Origin: Sphingomonas ginsenosidivorax
GTDB lineage: Bacteria; Pseudomonadota; Alphaproteobacteria; Sphingomonadales; Sphingomonadaceae
Reading direction: 5' to 3'
Length of the DNA: 64,000 bases
NCBI RefSeq assembly: GCF_007995065.1
Contig: NZ_VOQR01000001.1
Coordinates: 871,001-935,000, forward strand
The position numbers and the translations under genes are program-made. The stretch's first letter is position 1; every line of letters begins with the position of its first letter. Positions 27,267-34,597 of this stretch are shown here, piece by piece. Below the pieces are notes generated by a model. It saw only the letters and a program-made list of their open reading frames with translations. It had not been told where the DNA came from and made no database searches.

Positions 27267-28122
27267 GGGCGCGGTTCTCGCCGTTGAGGAGTTGCGCGCA
27301 ACCCGTAGGGGGCTGCGGTTTGCCCGCCCGGGCGCGCTGGCGACGGGGCTGGTGCTGCTCGCGCTGATCGCCGTGGCGGTCGTGCTCGGCCCGTGGCTGT
27401 CGCCTTATGCGTATGACGAACAGTCGCTGGCGTTGCTCGGCGAACCACGCGCGCCGTCGCTCGCGCATTGGCTGGGGACGGACGAACTGGGGCGCGACGT
27501 GTTGACGCGGTTGCTGTTCGGCGGGCGTATCTCGCTGGCGGTCGGACTGGCCGGCGCGGCGGTTGCGACCGGGATCGGTACGCTATTCGGCGCACTGTCA
27601 GGCTATTTCGGCGGATGGGTCGATCAGGTTCTGATGCGCTTCACGGATGTCATGCTCTCCATTCCGGCGCTGCCGCTGGTCCTGGTCGTTGCGGGGTTGA
27701 TCCGGCCAAGCCCGCTCCTGCTCGTCTTGCTGATCGCGACGCTGATCTGGACCAGTGCCGCGCGGCTGGTGCGCGGGCATGTCCGGGCGATCCGTACCGC
27801 CGATTACATCGCCGCGGCGCGGACGCTGGGCGCCGGGCCCGCGCGTATCATCGTTCGCCATGTCTTGCCGAATGCAGTTGGCGCGATCGCGGTGTCGGCG
27901 ACGATTGCGGTAGGCGGGGCTATCATGCTCGAATCCGCGCTGTCGTTCCTTGGCTTCGGAATCCAGCCGCCAATGCCGACCTGGGGCAATCTGCTCAACC
28001 AGGCCGCACCCTGGCTGGTCAGCGCACCGTGGATGTCGATCCCGCCCGGCGTCCTGATCTTCCTGACGATGATCGCGGTCAACCTGCTCGGCGAAGGACT
28101 CCGCGCACGCCAGAGCGGCTAA
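27259..28122 (+). CDS. peptide-type ABC transporter permease (DppC type)
   Basis: This is a 287-residue inner-membrane permease. It has the DppC hallmarks HWLGTDELGRDVLTRLLFGGRISL near residue 70 and the EAA loop ARTLGAGPARIIVRHVLPNA, then ESALSFLGFGIQPPMPTWGNLL. Five to six hydrophobic helices are evident, the first at about residue 28. ATG 27259 overlaps the DppB-like gene by eight bases. It completes a full importer and is the last gene of the operon; the next gene, a TonB receptor, lies 190 bp downstream with its own promoter region. Confidence 0.95.
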   Translation: MVEGAVLAVEELRATRRGLRFARPGALATGLVLLALIAVAVVLGPWLSPYAYDEQSLALLGEPRAPSLAHWLGTDELGRDVLTRLLFGGRISLAVGLAGAAVATGIGTLFGALSGYFGGWVDQVLMRFTDVMLSIPALPLVLVVAGLIRPSPLLLVLLIATLIWTSAARLVRGHVRAIRTADYIAAARTLGAGPARIIVRHVLPNAVGAIAVSATIAVGGAIMLESALSFLGFGIQPPMPTWGNLLNQAAPWLVSAPWMSIPPGVLIFLTMIAVNLLGEGLRARQSG

Positions 28123-28213
28123 GAACCCGCATCAGGTTTGGTGCGTAAAAGTCATGATACACGGATTCTTTTGATCGGCCGATGCCGAGTGAATCCTTCC
28201 AGATCCAGTACAT

Positions 28214-28232
28214 TGACGTTACGCTCACGTCA
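28214..28232. promoter_or_regulatory. inverted repeat upstream of TonB receptor
   Basis: TGACGT (28214-28219) and ACGTCA (28227-28232) are separated by seven bases in the 190-bp gap before the TonB receptor gene. TTGACG at 28213 could also serve as a -35 element. It is a candidate operator; its cognate regulator is not identified. Confidence 0.4.
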
Positions 28233-28312
28233 CATTCCGACGGAGATCGGATGACCGCCCCGGGAGGGCAAGCTGAGATCGTTGCTTCGCAAAACCACCA
28301 AAGGGGGTTCGC

Positions 28313-31285
28313 ATGTCTTCTCGTATCCGTCGTCATCTACTCGCCACCAGCCTCGTCGGCCTCATCGGGACGACCATGCCCGTCCTGGCACAGACCGCGC
28401 CGGTAACCACCGAGCCCGCACCCGGGATACAGGCGCCGGAAAGCACGCCGAACGAGCCCACGAACACCGGCGACATCGTCGTGACGGGCACGCTGATCCG
28501 CGACCCCAGCATCGCCAGTTCCGCACCCGTCCAGATCGTTGGCAAGGATGAGATCCGGCTTCGGCAGGCCAACACCGCCGAAGAAGTCCTGCGGACGCTG
28601 CCCGGGGCGGTCCCCAGCATCGGGTCGGCGGTCAACAACGGCGGCGCAGGATCCTTCTATGTCGACCTTCGAGGCCTCGGCAACTTCCGCAACGTCGTGC
28701 TGCTCGACGGCAACCGGATCGCGCCCGCCGATCTGCTCGGGCGGGTCGATCTCAACAACATTCCGCTCGCGCTGATCGAGCGCGTCGACACGCTCACGGG
28801 GGGCGCATCGACCACCTATGGCGCCGATGCGATCACCGGCGTCGTCAACTTCGTGACGCGCTCCGACTTTTCGGGACTGGAAGCGGCAGCATCCTACCAG
28901 CTTAACGATCGCGGCGACGGCCGCTATTTCCGCGGTGACGTGACCCTCGGCGGCAATTTCGCCGACGACAAGGGAAATGCCGTGATCTCGTTCGGCTATC
29001 AGAAGGCCGACCCGGTTTACCAGGGCGCGCGCGACTTTTCGAGCACCCAGATCGATTCGTACAGCGGCGCACAGGGTGGTTCAGGCACGTCGCTGCCTTC
29101 GTCGTTCAGCGTCGGGTCGCTCGGCACGCGGCAACTGCAGCCCACCACCGGCTCGCTCGTCGCGCCCTATCAGCCCTTTAACTATAACCCGTACAACATC
29201 TTCCAGACGCCGTTCGAGCGCTACAACGCCTATGCCGCGGCGCATTACGACGTCGCCGACGATATCGAGGTCTATGGCCGCGCGATGTATTCGAAGAACG
29301 TCGTCCAGACGATCGTCGCCCCGTCGGGCGTGTTCGCGGCGAATGTGGCGATCCCGTTGTCCAACCCGTATCTGCCCGCCGCCGCGCGCGCCAGCTTCTG
29401 CGCCAACAACGACTTCAACGCGGCGGTCGCGGGGATCCAGACGATCACCGCGGCACAGTGCGCCGCCGGGGCGCTCGCGACCAGCCCGAGCGACGCGAAC
29501 TATCGTACCTTTACCACGCAGCTGCGGATCCGCACCACCGATGTCGGGCCCCGCATCGACCGCTACGAGACGCAGGTGTTCGACTTCCGCGGCGGGGTAC
29601 GCGGCGATCTTACCGACCATCTGAGCTACGACGTCGCCGGCAGCTATGGCGAGAGCGAGAATTACCACGCTCAGCAGAATTACGTCAGCCTTTCACGCGT
29701 TCGGGATGCTCTGCTCGCCACCAACCCCAACAGCTGCATCAGTGGCGCGACCGGGTGCGTTCCACTCAACGTCTTCGGCTCGGCCGGCGCGATCAGTGAG
29801 GCGCAGGCGGCGTATCTGCGTGTGCCCGCGACCAGCCGCATTACCAGCTCGCTGGCGCAGGCGCGCGGCCAGATCAACGGCGATCTCGGCTTTGCCATCC
29901 CGATGGCAGCCAAGCCGGTCAGCTTTGCGGCGGGTGCGGAGTATCGCAAGTACAAAGCGGCGCAGGAGGCCGATGCACTTGCGCAGAACCCGAGCGAATT
30001 GGGTGGCGCGGGTGGCGCAATCACCCCGTTCGAGGGCGGCTACAGCGTCATCGAAGGCTTTGGCGAGCTGATCGCGCCGCTGATCCAGAATCGGCCGGGC
30101 TTCCAGGACCTGACGCTGGAAACCGGCATCCGCCAGTCGCATTACTCGATCGATGCGGCGGGCAAGCCGTCGTACAACACGACCTCCTGGAAGGTCGGCG
30201 GCAGCTGGACGCCCGTCGACGCGATCAAGCTGCGCGGTGTGTATCAGAGGGCGATCCGCGCACCGAACATCAACGAATTGTTCCAGCCCAACACGACCGG
30301 GCTGGGGTCGCTCGCGATCGATCCCTGTTCGGGACGGAAGCCGGTCGGCAACGCAACCCTGACCGCGGTCTGCGTCGGGCAGGGGGCGCCCGCATTCACC
30401 ATCGGCAGTATTCAAGATCCGTCGTCGGGCCAGCCGAACACCACCACGGGCGGCAATCTGCAGCTCCAGCCGGAGAAGGCGACCACCTATACGCTGGGCG
30501 TCGTGCTGCAGCCGCCGATGATCCCGTCGCTGACGGTCACGGTCGATTATTACAACATTAAGATCCGCGACGCGATCACGTCGCCGACCGCACAGGACGC
30601 GATCGACAACTGCTTCGCGGCCCTCAGCGGCAGCAGTGCAGCAAGCCCGGTCTGCACGCAGATCCGGCGCAACCCCGATACCGGCGCGCTCGACGGCGAT
30701 GCGGGGACGACGGGCGGCCTGTATCTCGGCCTGTCGAACCTCGGGCGTCTCAAGACCGACGGCATCGACCTGGGCGTCAATTATCGCCATGCGATCGGCG
30801 CGGCGATGCTCAACCTGTCGTTCCAGGGCAACTGGACGCATTCGCAGCTGTTCCAGGCGACGCCTAGTTCGGTGAACCGCGAATGCGTAGGCTTCTACAG
30901 CGCCAATTGCGGGTATAGCGGATCGATCCAGCCGGAATTCTACTGGAACCAGCGGACGACGCTGACGCTGGGCGCGGCCGATCTGTCGGTACAGTGGCGG
31001 CATCTCGACGACGTGAAGCAGGAGCCGCTCGACGTGATCGCCAACGGCAAGGCGTTCGGCAACTATGGCAGGATCCCGGCCTATGATTATTTTGACACCT
31101 CGGTCCGGTTCCGCGTCCAGCCGCAGTTCGAGTTCACCGTCACCGTGAACAACGTGTTCGACAAGCAGCCCCCGTTCGTCGGCGGCAGCATCGGCGTGGT
31201 GCAGTTCAACAGCGGCAACACCTATCCTTCGACTTATGATGCGCTCGGCCGCCGCTTCTCGTTCGGGGCGCGACTGACGTTCTGA
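28313..31285 (+). CDS. TonB-dependent outer-membrane receptor
   Basis: This is a 990-residue outer-membrane receptor. The signal peptide runs to MPVLAQ and is followed by a TonB-box-like segment GDIVVTGTLI. The plug domain contains VYRDLRGLG-like FYVDLRGLGNFRNVVLLDGNRI and TGGASTTYGADAITGVVNFVT. A large beta-barrel ends with the aromatic terminus RRFSFGARLTF, a signal for BAM insertion. The length and the LDGNR/TGGAS pattern are those of sphingomonad catabolic receptors. AAAGGGGG precedes ATG 28313. Its position right after the ABC-importer operon suggests it captures the same compound at the cell surface. Confidence 0.95.
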   Translation: MSSRIRRHLLATSLVGLIGTTMPVLAQTAPVTTEPAPGIQAPESTPNEPTNTGDIVVTGTLIRDPSIASSAPVQIVGKDEIRLRQANTAEEVLRTLPGAVPSIGSAVNNGGAGSFYVDLRGLGNFRNVVLLDGNRIAPADLLGRVDLNNIPLALIERVDTLTGGASTTYGADAITGVVNFVTRSDFSGLEAAASYQLNDRGDGRYFRGDVTLGGNFADDKGNAVISFGYQKADPVYQGARDFSSTQIDSYSGAQGGSGTSLPSSFSVGSLGTRQLQPTTGSLVAPYQPFNYNPYNIFQTPFERYNAYAAAHYDVADDIEVYGRAMYSKNVVQTIVAPSGVFAANVAIPLSNPYLPAAARASFCANNDFNAAVAGIQTITAAQCAAGALATSPSDANYRTFTTQLRIRTTDVGPRIDRYETQVFDFRGGVRGDLTDHLSYDVAGSYGESENYHAQQNYVSLSRVRDALLATNPNSCISGATGCVPLNVFGSAGAISEAQAAYLRVPATSRITSSLAQARGQINGDLGFAIPMAAKPVSFAAGAEYRKYKAAQEADALAQNPSELGGAGGAITPFEGGYSVIEGFGELIAPLIQNRPGFQDLTLETGIRQSHYSIDAAGKPSYNTTSWKVGGSWTPVDAIKLRGVYQRAIRAPNINELFQPNTTGLGSLAIDPCSGRKPVGNATLTAVCVGQGAPAFTIGSIQDPSSGQPNTTTGGNLQLQPEKATTYTLGVVLQPPMIPSLTVTVDYYNIKIRDAITSPTAQDAIDNCFAALSGSSAASPVCTQIRRNPDTGALDGDAGTTGGLYLGLSNLGRLKTDGIDLGVNYRHAIGAAMLNLSFQGNWTHSQLFQATPSSVNRECVGFYSANCGYSGSIQPEFYWNQRTTLTLGAADLSVQWRHLDDVKQEPLDVIANGKAFGNYGRIPAYDYFDTSVRFRVQPQFEFTVTVNNVFDKQPPFVGGSIGVVQFNSGNTYPSTYDALGRRFSFGARLTF

Positions 31286-31290
31286 GGGCA

Positions 31291-31314
31291 GGGCGGCGCT
31301 ATGATGCGCCGCCC
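31291..31314 (+). terminator. rho-independent-type terminator after TonB receptor
   Basis: A perfect 9-bp stem (GGGCGGCGC / GCGCCGCCC) with a six-base loop TATGAT starts five bases after the TonB receptor stop and is followed by GGCTTT. The T-run is short, but placement and stem strength support a terminator. Confidence 0.7.
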
Positions 31315-31348
31315 GGCTTTCCCCGGCGTAGGAACAGGAGGCGTATCG

Positions 31349-31582
31349 ATGCTCGTGACGATCGCGACGATGATGCTGCAGGCGGTGTCGCCCCCGGTGC
31401 AGGCCGCCGCCCCGGTGCCGGTCCCCGCGACGAAATGCCGCCGCAGCGTCGAGACCGGTACGCTCGCGCGGGTGCGCAAGGTCTGCCACACCGTGCAGGA
31501 CTGGCGGCGGATCGATGGCAATGGTCGCGACACGACGGCGGAGATGCAACGGCCGGGCGTCTCCCCGCCCGCCAACAATTGA
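31349..31582 (+). CDS. small exported hypothetical protein
   Basis: This is a 77-residue protein with a hydrophobic N-terminus (MLVTIATMMLQAVSPPVQAAAP), likely a signal peptide, and a short mature part containing CRRSVETGTLARVRKVCHTVQDW. The two cysteines may pair in the periplasm. Short exported proteins of the pattern C-R-x6-G-x5-K-x-C-x4-W are frequent in sphingomonads and uncharacterised. ATG 31349 has a good ribosome-binding site (ACAGGAGG). An in-frame ATG at 31301 lies in the loop of the terminator hairpin and is not the start. Confidence 0.65.
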   Translation: MLVTIATMMLQAVSPPVQAAAPVPVPATKCRRSVETGTLARVRKVCHTVQDWRRIDGNGRDTTAEMQRPGVSPPANN

Positions 31583-31656
31583 GTGGCCTTCCTGTGCATG
31601 GGCACGTGACTTTTTTGGTCGTGCGTCGTGATGCCGGACCGGCCTAGGAGAGTCGC

Positions 31657-32070
31657 ATGAAATATCTCCATGCCATGGTCCGGGTGACCGACCCCGACGC
31701 GACGATCCGTTTCTTCGAACTGCTCGGGCTCAAAGAAACCCGGCGGATGACGAGCGAGAAGGGGCTGTTCACGCTGATCTATCTCGCGGCGCCCGGCGAC
31801 GAGCAGGTTGAGGTCGAGCTGACGCATAATTGGGACCCGGAGGACTATGCCGGCGGCCGTAATTTCGGCCACCTCGCCTACCGCGTCGAGAATATCTACG
31901 AGACGTGCCAGCGGTTGATGGACGCCGGTGTCACGATCAACCGCCCGCCGCGCGATGGCTATATGGCCTTTGTCCGAACGCCGGATGGCATTTCGATCGA
32001 ATTGTTGCAGGACGGCCGCCTGGATCCAGCGGAACCCTGGTCTTCGATGGCAAATACCGGCAGTTGGTAA
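31657..32070 (+). CDS. gloA: lactoylglutathione lyase (glyoxalase I, GloA type)
   Basis: This is a 137-residue glyoxalase I. The four metal ligands expected from Escherichia coli GloA are in place: H5 (KYLHAMVRV), E54 (VEVELTHNW), H72 (NFGHLAYRV) and E115 (GISIELLQ). The short form without the eukaryotic insertions points to the Ni/Co-activated class. It would convert the hemithioacetal of methylglyoxal and glutathione to S-lactoylglutathione in the cytoplasm. AGGAGAG precedes ATG 31657. It is monocistronic and unlinked to the flanking catabolic genes. Confidence 0.92.
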   Translation: MKYLHAMVRVTDPDATIRFFELLGLKETRRMTSEKGLFTLIYLAAPGDEQVEVELTHNWDPEDYAGGRNFGHLAYRVENIYETCQRLMDAGVTINRPPRDGYMAFVRTPDGISIELLQDGRLDPAEPWSSMANTGSW

Positions 32071-32260
32071 CAGATCGCCATAGCGATAAAGCGGGATGTC
32101 TTTCGGCGGGGGGCAATCTGCGCGGAGGCGCGACCCGCGAGCAGTACGGGCCGCTTCGGCGGGGGCTCTGGCCGGAGTTGGTGCTTCTGAATGGTCTATC
32201 AAGGGCCTGGGGCGACGAAGGGCGAGGATGTCCTGCCAAGGAGCACGCACACCGCTCCCG

Positions 32261-33649
32261 CTATGCCGGGCCCATATTCGGCCGATCTGGAATGAGGAGC
32301 ACCTTGGCCGGGCGGCCGACACCGGTGGCCAGCATGATTGGCTCGGTCAGGTAATCGAGGCCGAGCTTTTCCTCGAGCATGGCATCGTGGACGGCGCCAA
32401 CCGTGAATGGAGCGAGGCCGAGCCAGGTGCTCGTCAGCGCGAAGCTTTGCCCCAGGTGACCGGCATCGAGAAACGCAACGCGGAGCGCGCGGCTGAACTC
32501 ATACTTCCACGCGAGCCGCTCGATCTTGTTGGTCATGATGAACACGGCGGCGGCGTCGGCGACCCACTCCTGCCCGCCGCACGCGTCGCCGATCCATTCG
32601 CCAGGGTCTTCCCGCGACAACAACTCGAGCCCGTGGCGGCGCACCGAATAATGATACACGCCGGAATGCAGCCCCTCGACGTTGCGCAGGATCGGGTACA
32701 CTTCAGTACCGTGCAGCGACCCGCCGCCTGGCGAGGTCCTGCGAATGAAGGGATCCCCGATCGGATTGGGGTAGGCGGCGACTACGCCCCACACATAATA
32801 CAGGATTTGTGATAGTTCCGCGCCTGTGACCGGCTCGGGTGAGAAGGATCGCATCGAGCGCCGGCGCAACAAGACGTCCAGATACGCGCGCTCGTCGACC
32901 CGCTGCCGGTCGTCGCGTAAAGGGTCAGGAAGCGGGTAAAAGGGATGGACCGGGTAGTCCTTGAACGCCGCCGGCGCGGGCGAAACACCGACTTTCGCAA
33001 CCAACTTCTCATTGGTTTCTTCTGCCGATGCAAAACGTGTCGTGTGCGTCGTGCGGGTCGCCAGATAAAAGTCCAGTGCGCTGTCCCACTTCGTCCACAG
33101 CGCAGCCCCATGCGCGCCACAGGCCGCGTCAGCCTTTACGATCACGCCGAGTGCCAACAGGTCACGAACCACGGCAGCAAGCCATGACGGATCGCCCCCG
33201 GTTTCGGCATCGTCGGCGTCAAGAAGCGCGCTGACCGGCGCGGGTGGGACAAAACATCGGAGAACGCGGAGGATCTCGGGTTCAATATCGATGCCGATAT
33301 TGGTCGAGCCACCCGTCACCTTTATGCCGCCGTCGCGTAACGTGATGGCTATCTGCGGAGCGATGACGAAGCGGGGTTCGTCGGCAAGCGCGGCGGGAGC
33401 ACACGCACGCGGTTCGTGGGCGGTCCGAGCGAGAGTAGACGTGCGGGACTCGGACAGCTTTGCGCGGATATCGTCCAACGTGTCGCCAAGCGCAGGATCA
33501 TCGGCCGGGCGCCCACGAACCAAGCCGACAGTCACGGCTTTCACCGGCGCGCGGCCGAGCAGGTCCCAGAAAAGCGCTCGGTCGGCGACGGGATCATGGA
33601 CATGTATCTCCACCCTACGGTCGAGGGGCAACCGGAATGATGAGCACAT
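32261..33649 (-). CDS. SagB-type nitroreductase-fold dehydrogenase (putative peptide maturation)
   Basis: This is a 462-residue flavoprotein. The C-terminal ~220 residues have the nitroreductase/SagB fold: YLDVLLRRRSMRSFSPEPVT, LSQILYYVWGV, RRTSPGGGSLHGTEVYPI and GVYHYSVRRHGLELL, which is the SagB/ThcOx pattern of azoline dehydrogenases. The N-terminal ~230 residues have no assigned fold and may be a peptide-recognition extension. I judge it closest to the 'putative peptide maturation dehydrogenase' branch rather than classical microcin B17-type enzymes. No cyclodehydratase (YcaO) or obvious precursor peptide is adjacent, so its partner is elsewhere or absent. ATG 33649 has only a weak ribosome-binding site. 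Confidence 0.8.
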   Translation of the reverse strand: MCSSFRLPLDRRVEIHVHDPVADRALFWDLLGRAPVKAVTVGLVRGRPADDPALGDTLDDIRAKLSESRTSTLARTAHEPRACAPAALADEPRFVIAPQIAITLRDGGIKVTGGSTNIGIDIEPEILRVLRCFVPPAPVSALLDADDAETGGDPSWLAAVVRDLLALGVIVKADAACGAHGAALWTKWDSALDFYLATRTTHTTRFASAEETNEKLVAKVGVSPAPAAFKDYPVHPFYPLPDPLRDDRQRVDERAYLDVLLRRRSMRSFSPEPVTGAELSQILYYVWGVVAAYPNPIGDPFIRRTSPGGGSLHGTEVYPILRNVEGLHSGVYHYSVRRHGLELLSREDPGEWIGDACGGQEWVADAAAVFIMTNKIERLAWKYEFSRALRVAFLDAGHLGQSFALTSTWLGLAPFTVGAVHDAMLEEKLGLDYLTEPIMLATGVGRPAKVLLIPDRPNMGPA

Positions 33650-33696
33650 TGGTGCCGACCCTGATTACCGCCGAGGACTGCGCACTGGCAAGGTAA
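33637..33696 (+). CDS. possible 19-residue peptide ORF
   Basis: MMSTLVPTLITAEDCALAR followed by TAA, whose last base begins the next ATG (TAATG). This stop-start overlap and its divergent position over the SagB-type gene start suggest a leader or coupled mini-gene. No ribosome-binding site is clear, and chance occurrence cannot be excluded. It contains a single cysteine and several threonine/serine residues. Confidence 0.25.
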   Translation: MMSTLVPTLITAEDCALAR

Positions 33697-33956
33697 TGGG
33701 CGTCACACGTTCATTTCCGCGGAACGAACAGCCTTTGGCAGTCCGGGCGCTTCTCGTGGCATTGCTTGCCGCAGGGGTGAGCGTCGGGATTCATTTCGTA
33801 GAAGTCGAGACATTCGGTGTGCGCCAGGAGGGGGTCGCTGCAGTGCTGATCTGGAAGGCGATGTATGGCGGCCGTCTGGCCCTTGTCGTAACCTTGACCA
33901 TGCTGCGTCGCGCGCTCGCCGAACGCGGCGGGGCCGGCCGAATTGGCGATGGCTGA
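33696..33956 (+). CDS. small membrane protein
   Basis: This is an 86-residue protein with two predicted transmembrane helices, AVRALLVALLAAGVSVGIHF and a second around GGRLALVVTLTMLRRAL. It is not recognised as a known family. ATG 33696 follows AAGG at short spacing and overlaps the stop of a 19-residue open frame. It is divergent from the SagB-type dehydrogenase and could be a partner, for instance a transporter subunit or immunity-like membrane peptide. That is inference from position only. Confidence 0.5.
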   Translation: MGVTRSFPRNEQPLAVRALLVALLAAGVSVGIHFVEVETFGVRQEGVAAVLIWKAMYGGRLALVVTLTMLRRALAERGGAGRIGDG

Positions 33957-34222
33957 CCAGATCGTGACTTCTGCCGACTTCAGACATTCCGTTCATCACG
34001 GTTGAACGCGTAATCGACCGGGCGTGGCCGCACACCGCGTCCGCCGCGCCATGCGTTATCTCACCGGCCGAGGATGGCGGAGCTTTGTTGTCCGTGGCGG
34101 ACCAAGGCGGCGGCGAATGGCACGCTAGTCGAGCGTGCCGATGAGATCTCCCGTTCCAGATCACGACACGCCAAACACCGTCTTCGCCCCGGCGATGCCG
34201 TGCGTCCCCGCCTAGTGCAGAT
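33957..34222. other. gene-free stretch before ferredoxin/P450 operon
   Basis: The gap of about 315 bases between the small membrane protein and the ferredoxin gene has no recognisable gene on either strand. Its right end carries the long palindrome described separately. The minus-strand open frame at 33703-34164 is a shadow. Confidence 0.5.
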
Positions 34223-34259
34223 CTTCGACCTATGCGACACTGCGTAGCATAAATCGAAG
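34223..34259. promoter_or_regulatory. 37-bp imperfect palindrome upstream of ferredoxin/P450 operon
   Basis: Outer arms CTTCGA (34223-34228) and TCGAAG (34254-34259) and inner arms TATGCnACnC / GnGTnGCATA (34231-34251) share one symmetry centre at 34241. This nested dyad ends 13 bp before ATG 34272. It is suited to a dimeric TetR-like or similar repressor. No regulator gene is adjacent. Confidence 0.55.
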
Positions 34260-34271
34260 CCGGGCGGGTGA

Positions 34272-34595
34272 ATGCGGATGACCGAGTTGATCGTCACGAC
34301 GAGAGAGGGCGACGTGCGCACGATCGATGCGGCGGACGGCGCGAGCGTGATGGAGGCGATCCGCGAGGCCGGGATCGACGAGCTGCTCGCGCTGTGCGGC
34401 GGCGCGTTGTCGTGTGCGACCTGCCACGTGCATGTCGATCCCGCCCATGCCGACGCACTGCCGCCGATGAGCGCGAACGAGGACGACCTGCTCGACTCGT
34501 CGGGGCACCGCGATGCGACGTCGCGCCTGTCATGCCAGATCCGCGCGACCGCGGACCTGCCGCGGCTTGCCGTCACCATTGCCCAGGAGGATTGA
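34272..34595 (+). CDS. [2Fe-2S] ferredoxin (P450 redox partner type)
   Basis: This is a 107-residue plant/adrenodoxin-type ferredoxin. The cluster cysteines are in [18 protein letters not shown] (C-x5-C-x2-C) and the distal SCQI, the adrenodoxin/putidaredoxin spacing. The N-terminal beta-grasp segment reads [19 protein letters not shown]. It delivers electrons to a cytochrome P450, whose gene begins two bases downstream of the stop. ATG 34272 or 34278 may be used. A long palindrome immediately upstream probably regulates the operon. A dedicated ferredoxin reductase is not in the window. Confidence 0.93.
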   Translation: MRMTELIVTTREGDVRTIDAADGASVMEAIREAGIDELLALCGGALSCATCHVHVDPAHADALPPMSANEDDLLDSSGHRDATSRLSCQIRATADLPRLAVTIAQED

Positions 34596-34597
34596 TC

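Noticed and set aside
31301..31348. ATG 31301 as start of the small exported protein
   Set aside because: It lies in the loop of the terminator after the TonB receptor; ATG 31349 has AGGAGG upstream and begins a signal-like sequence.
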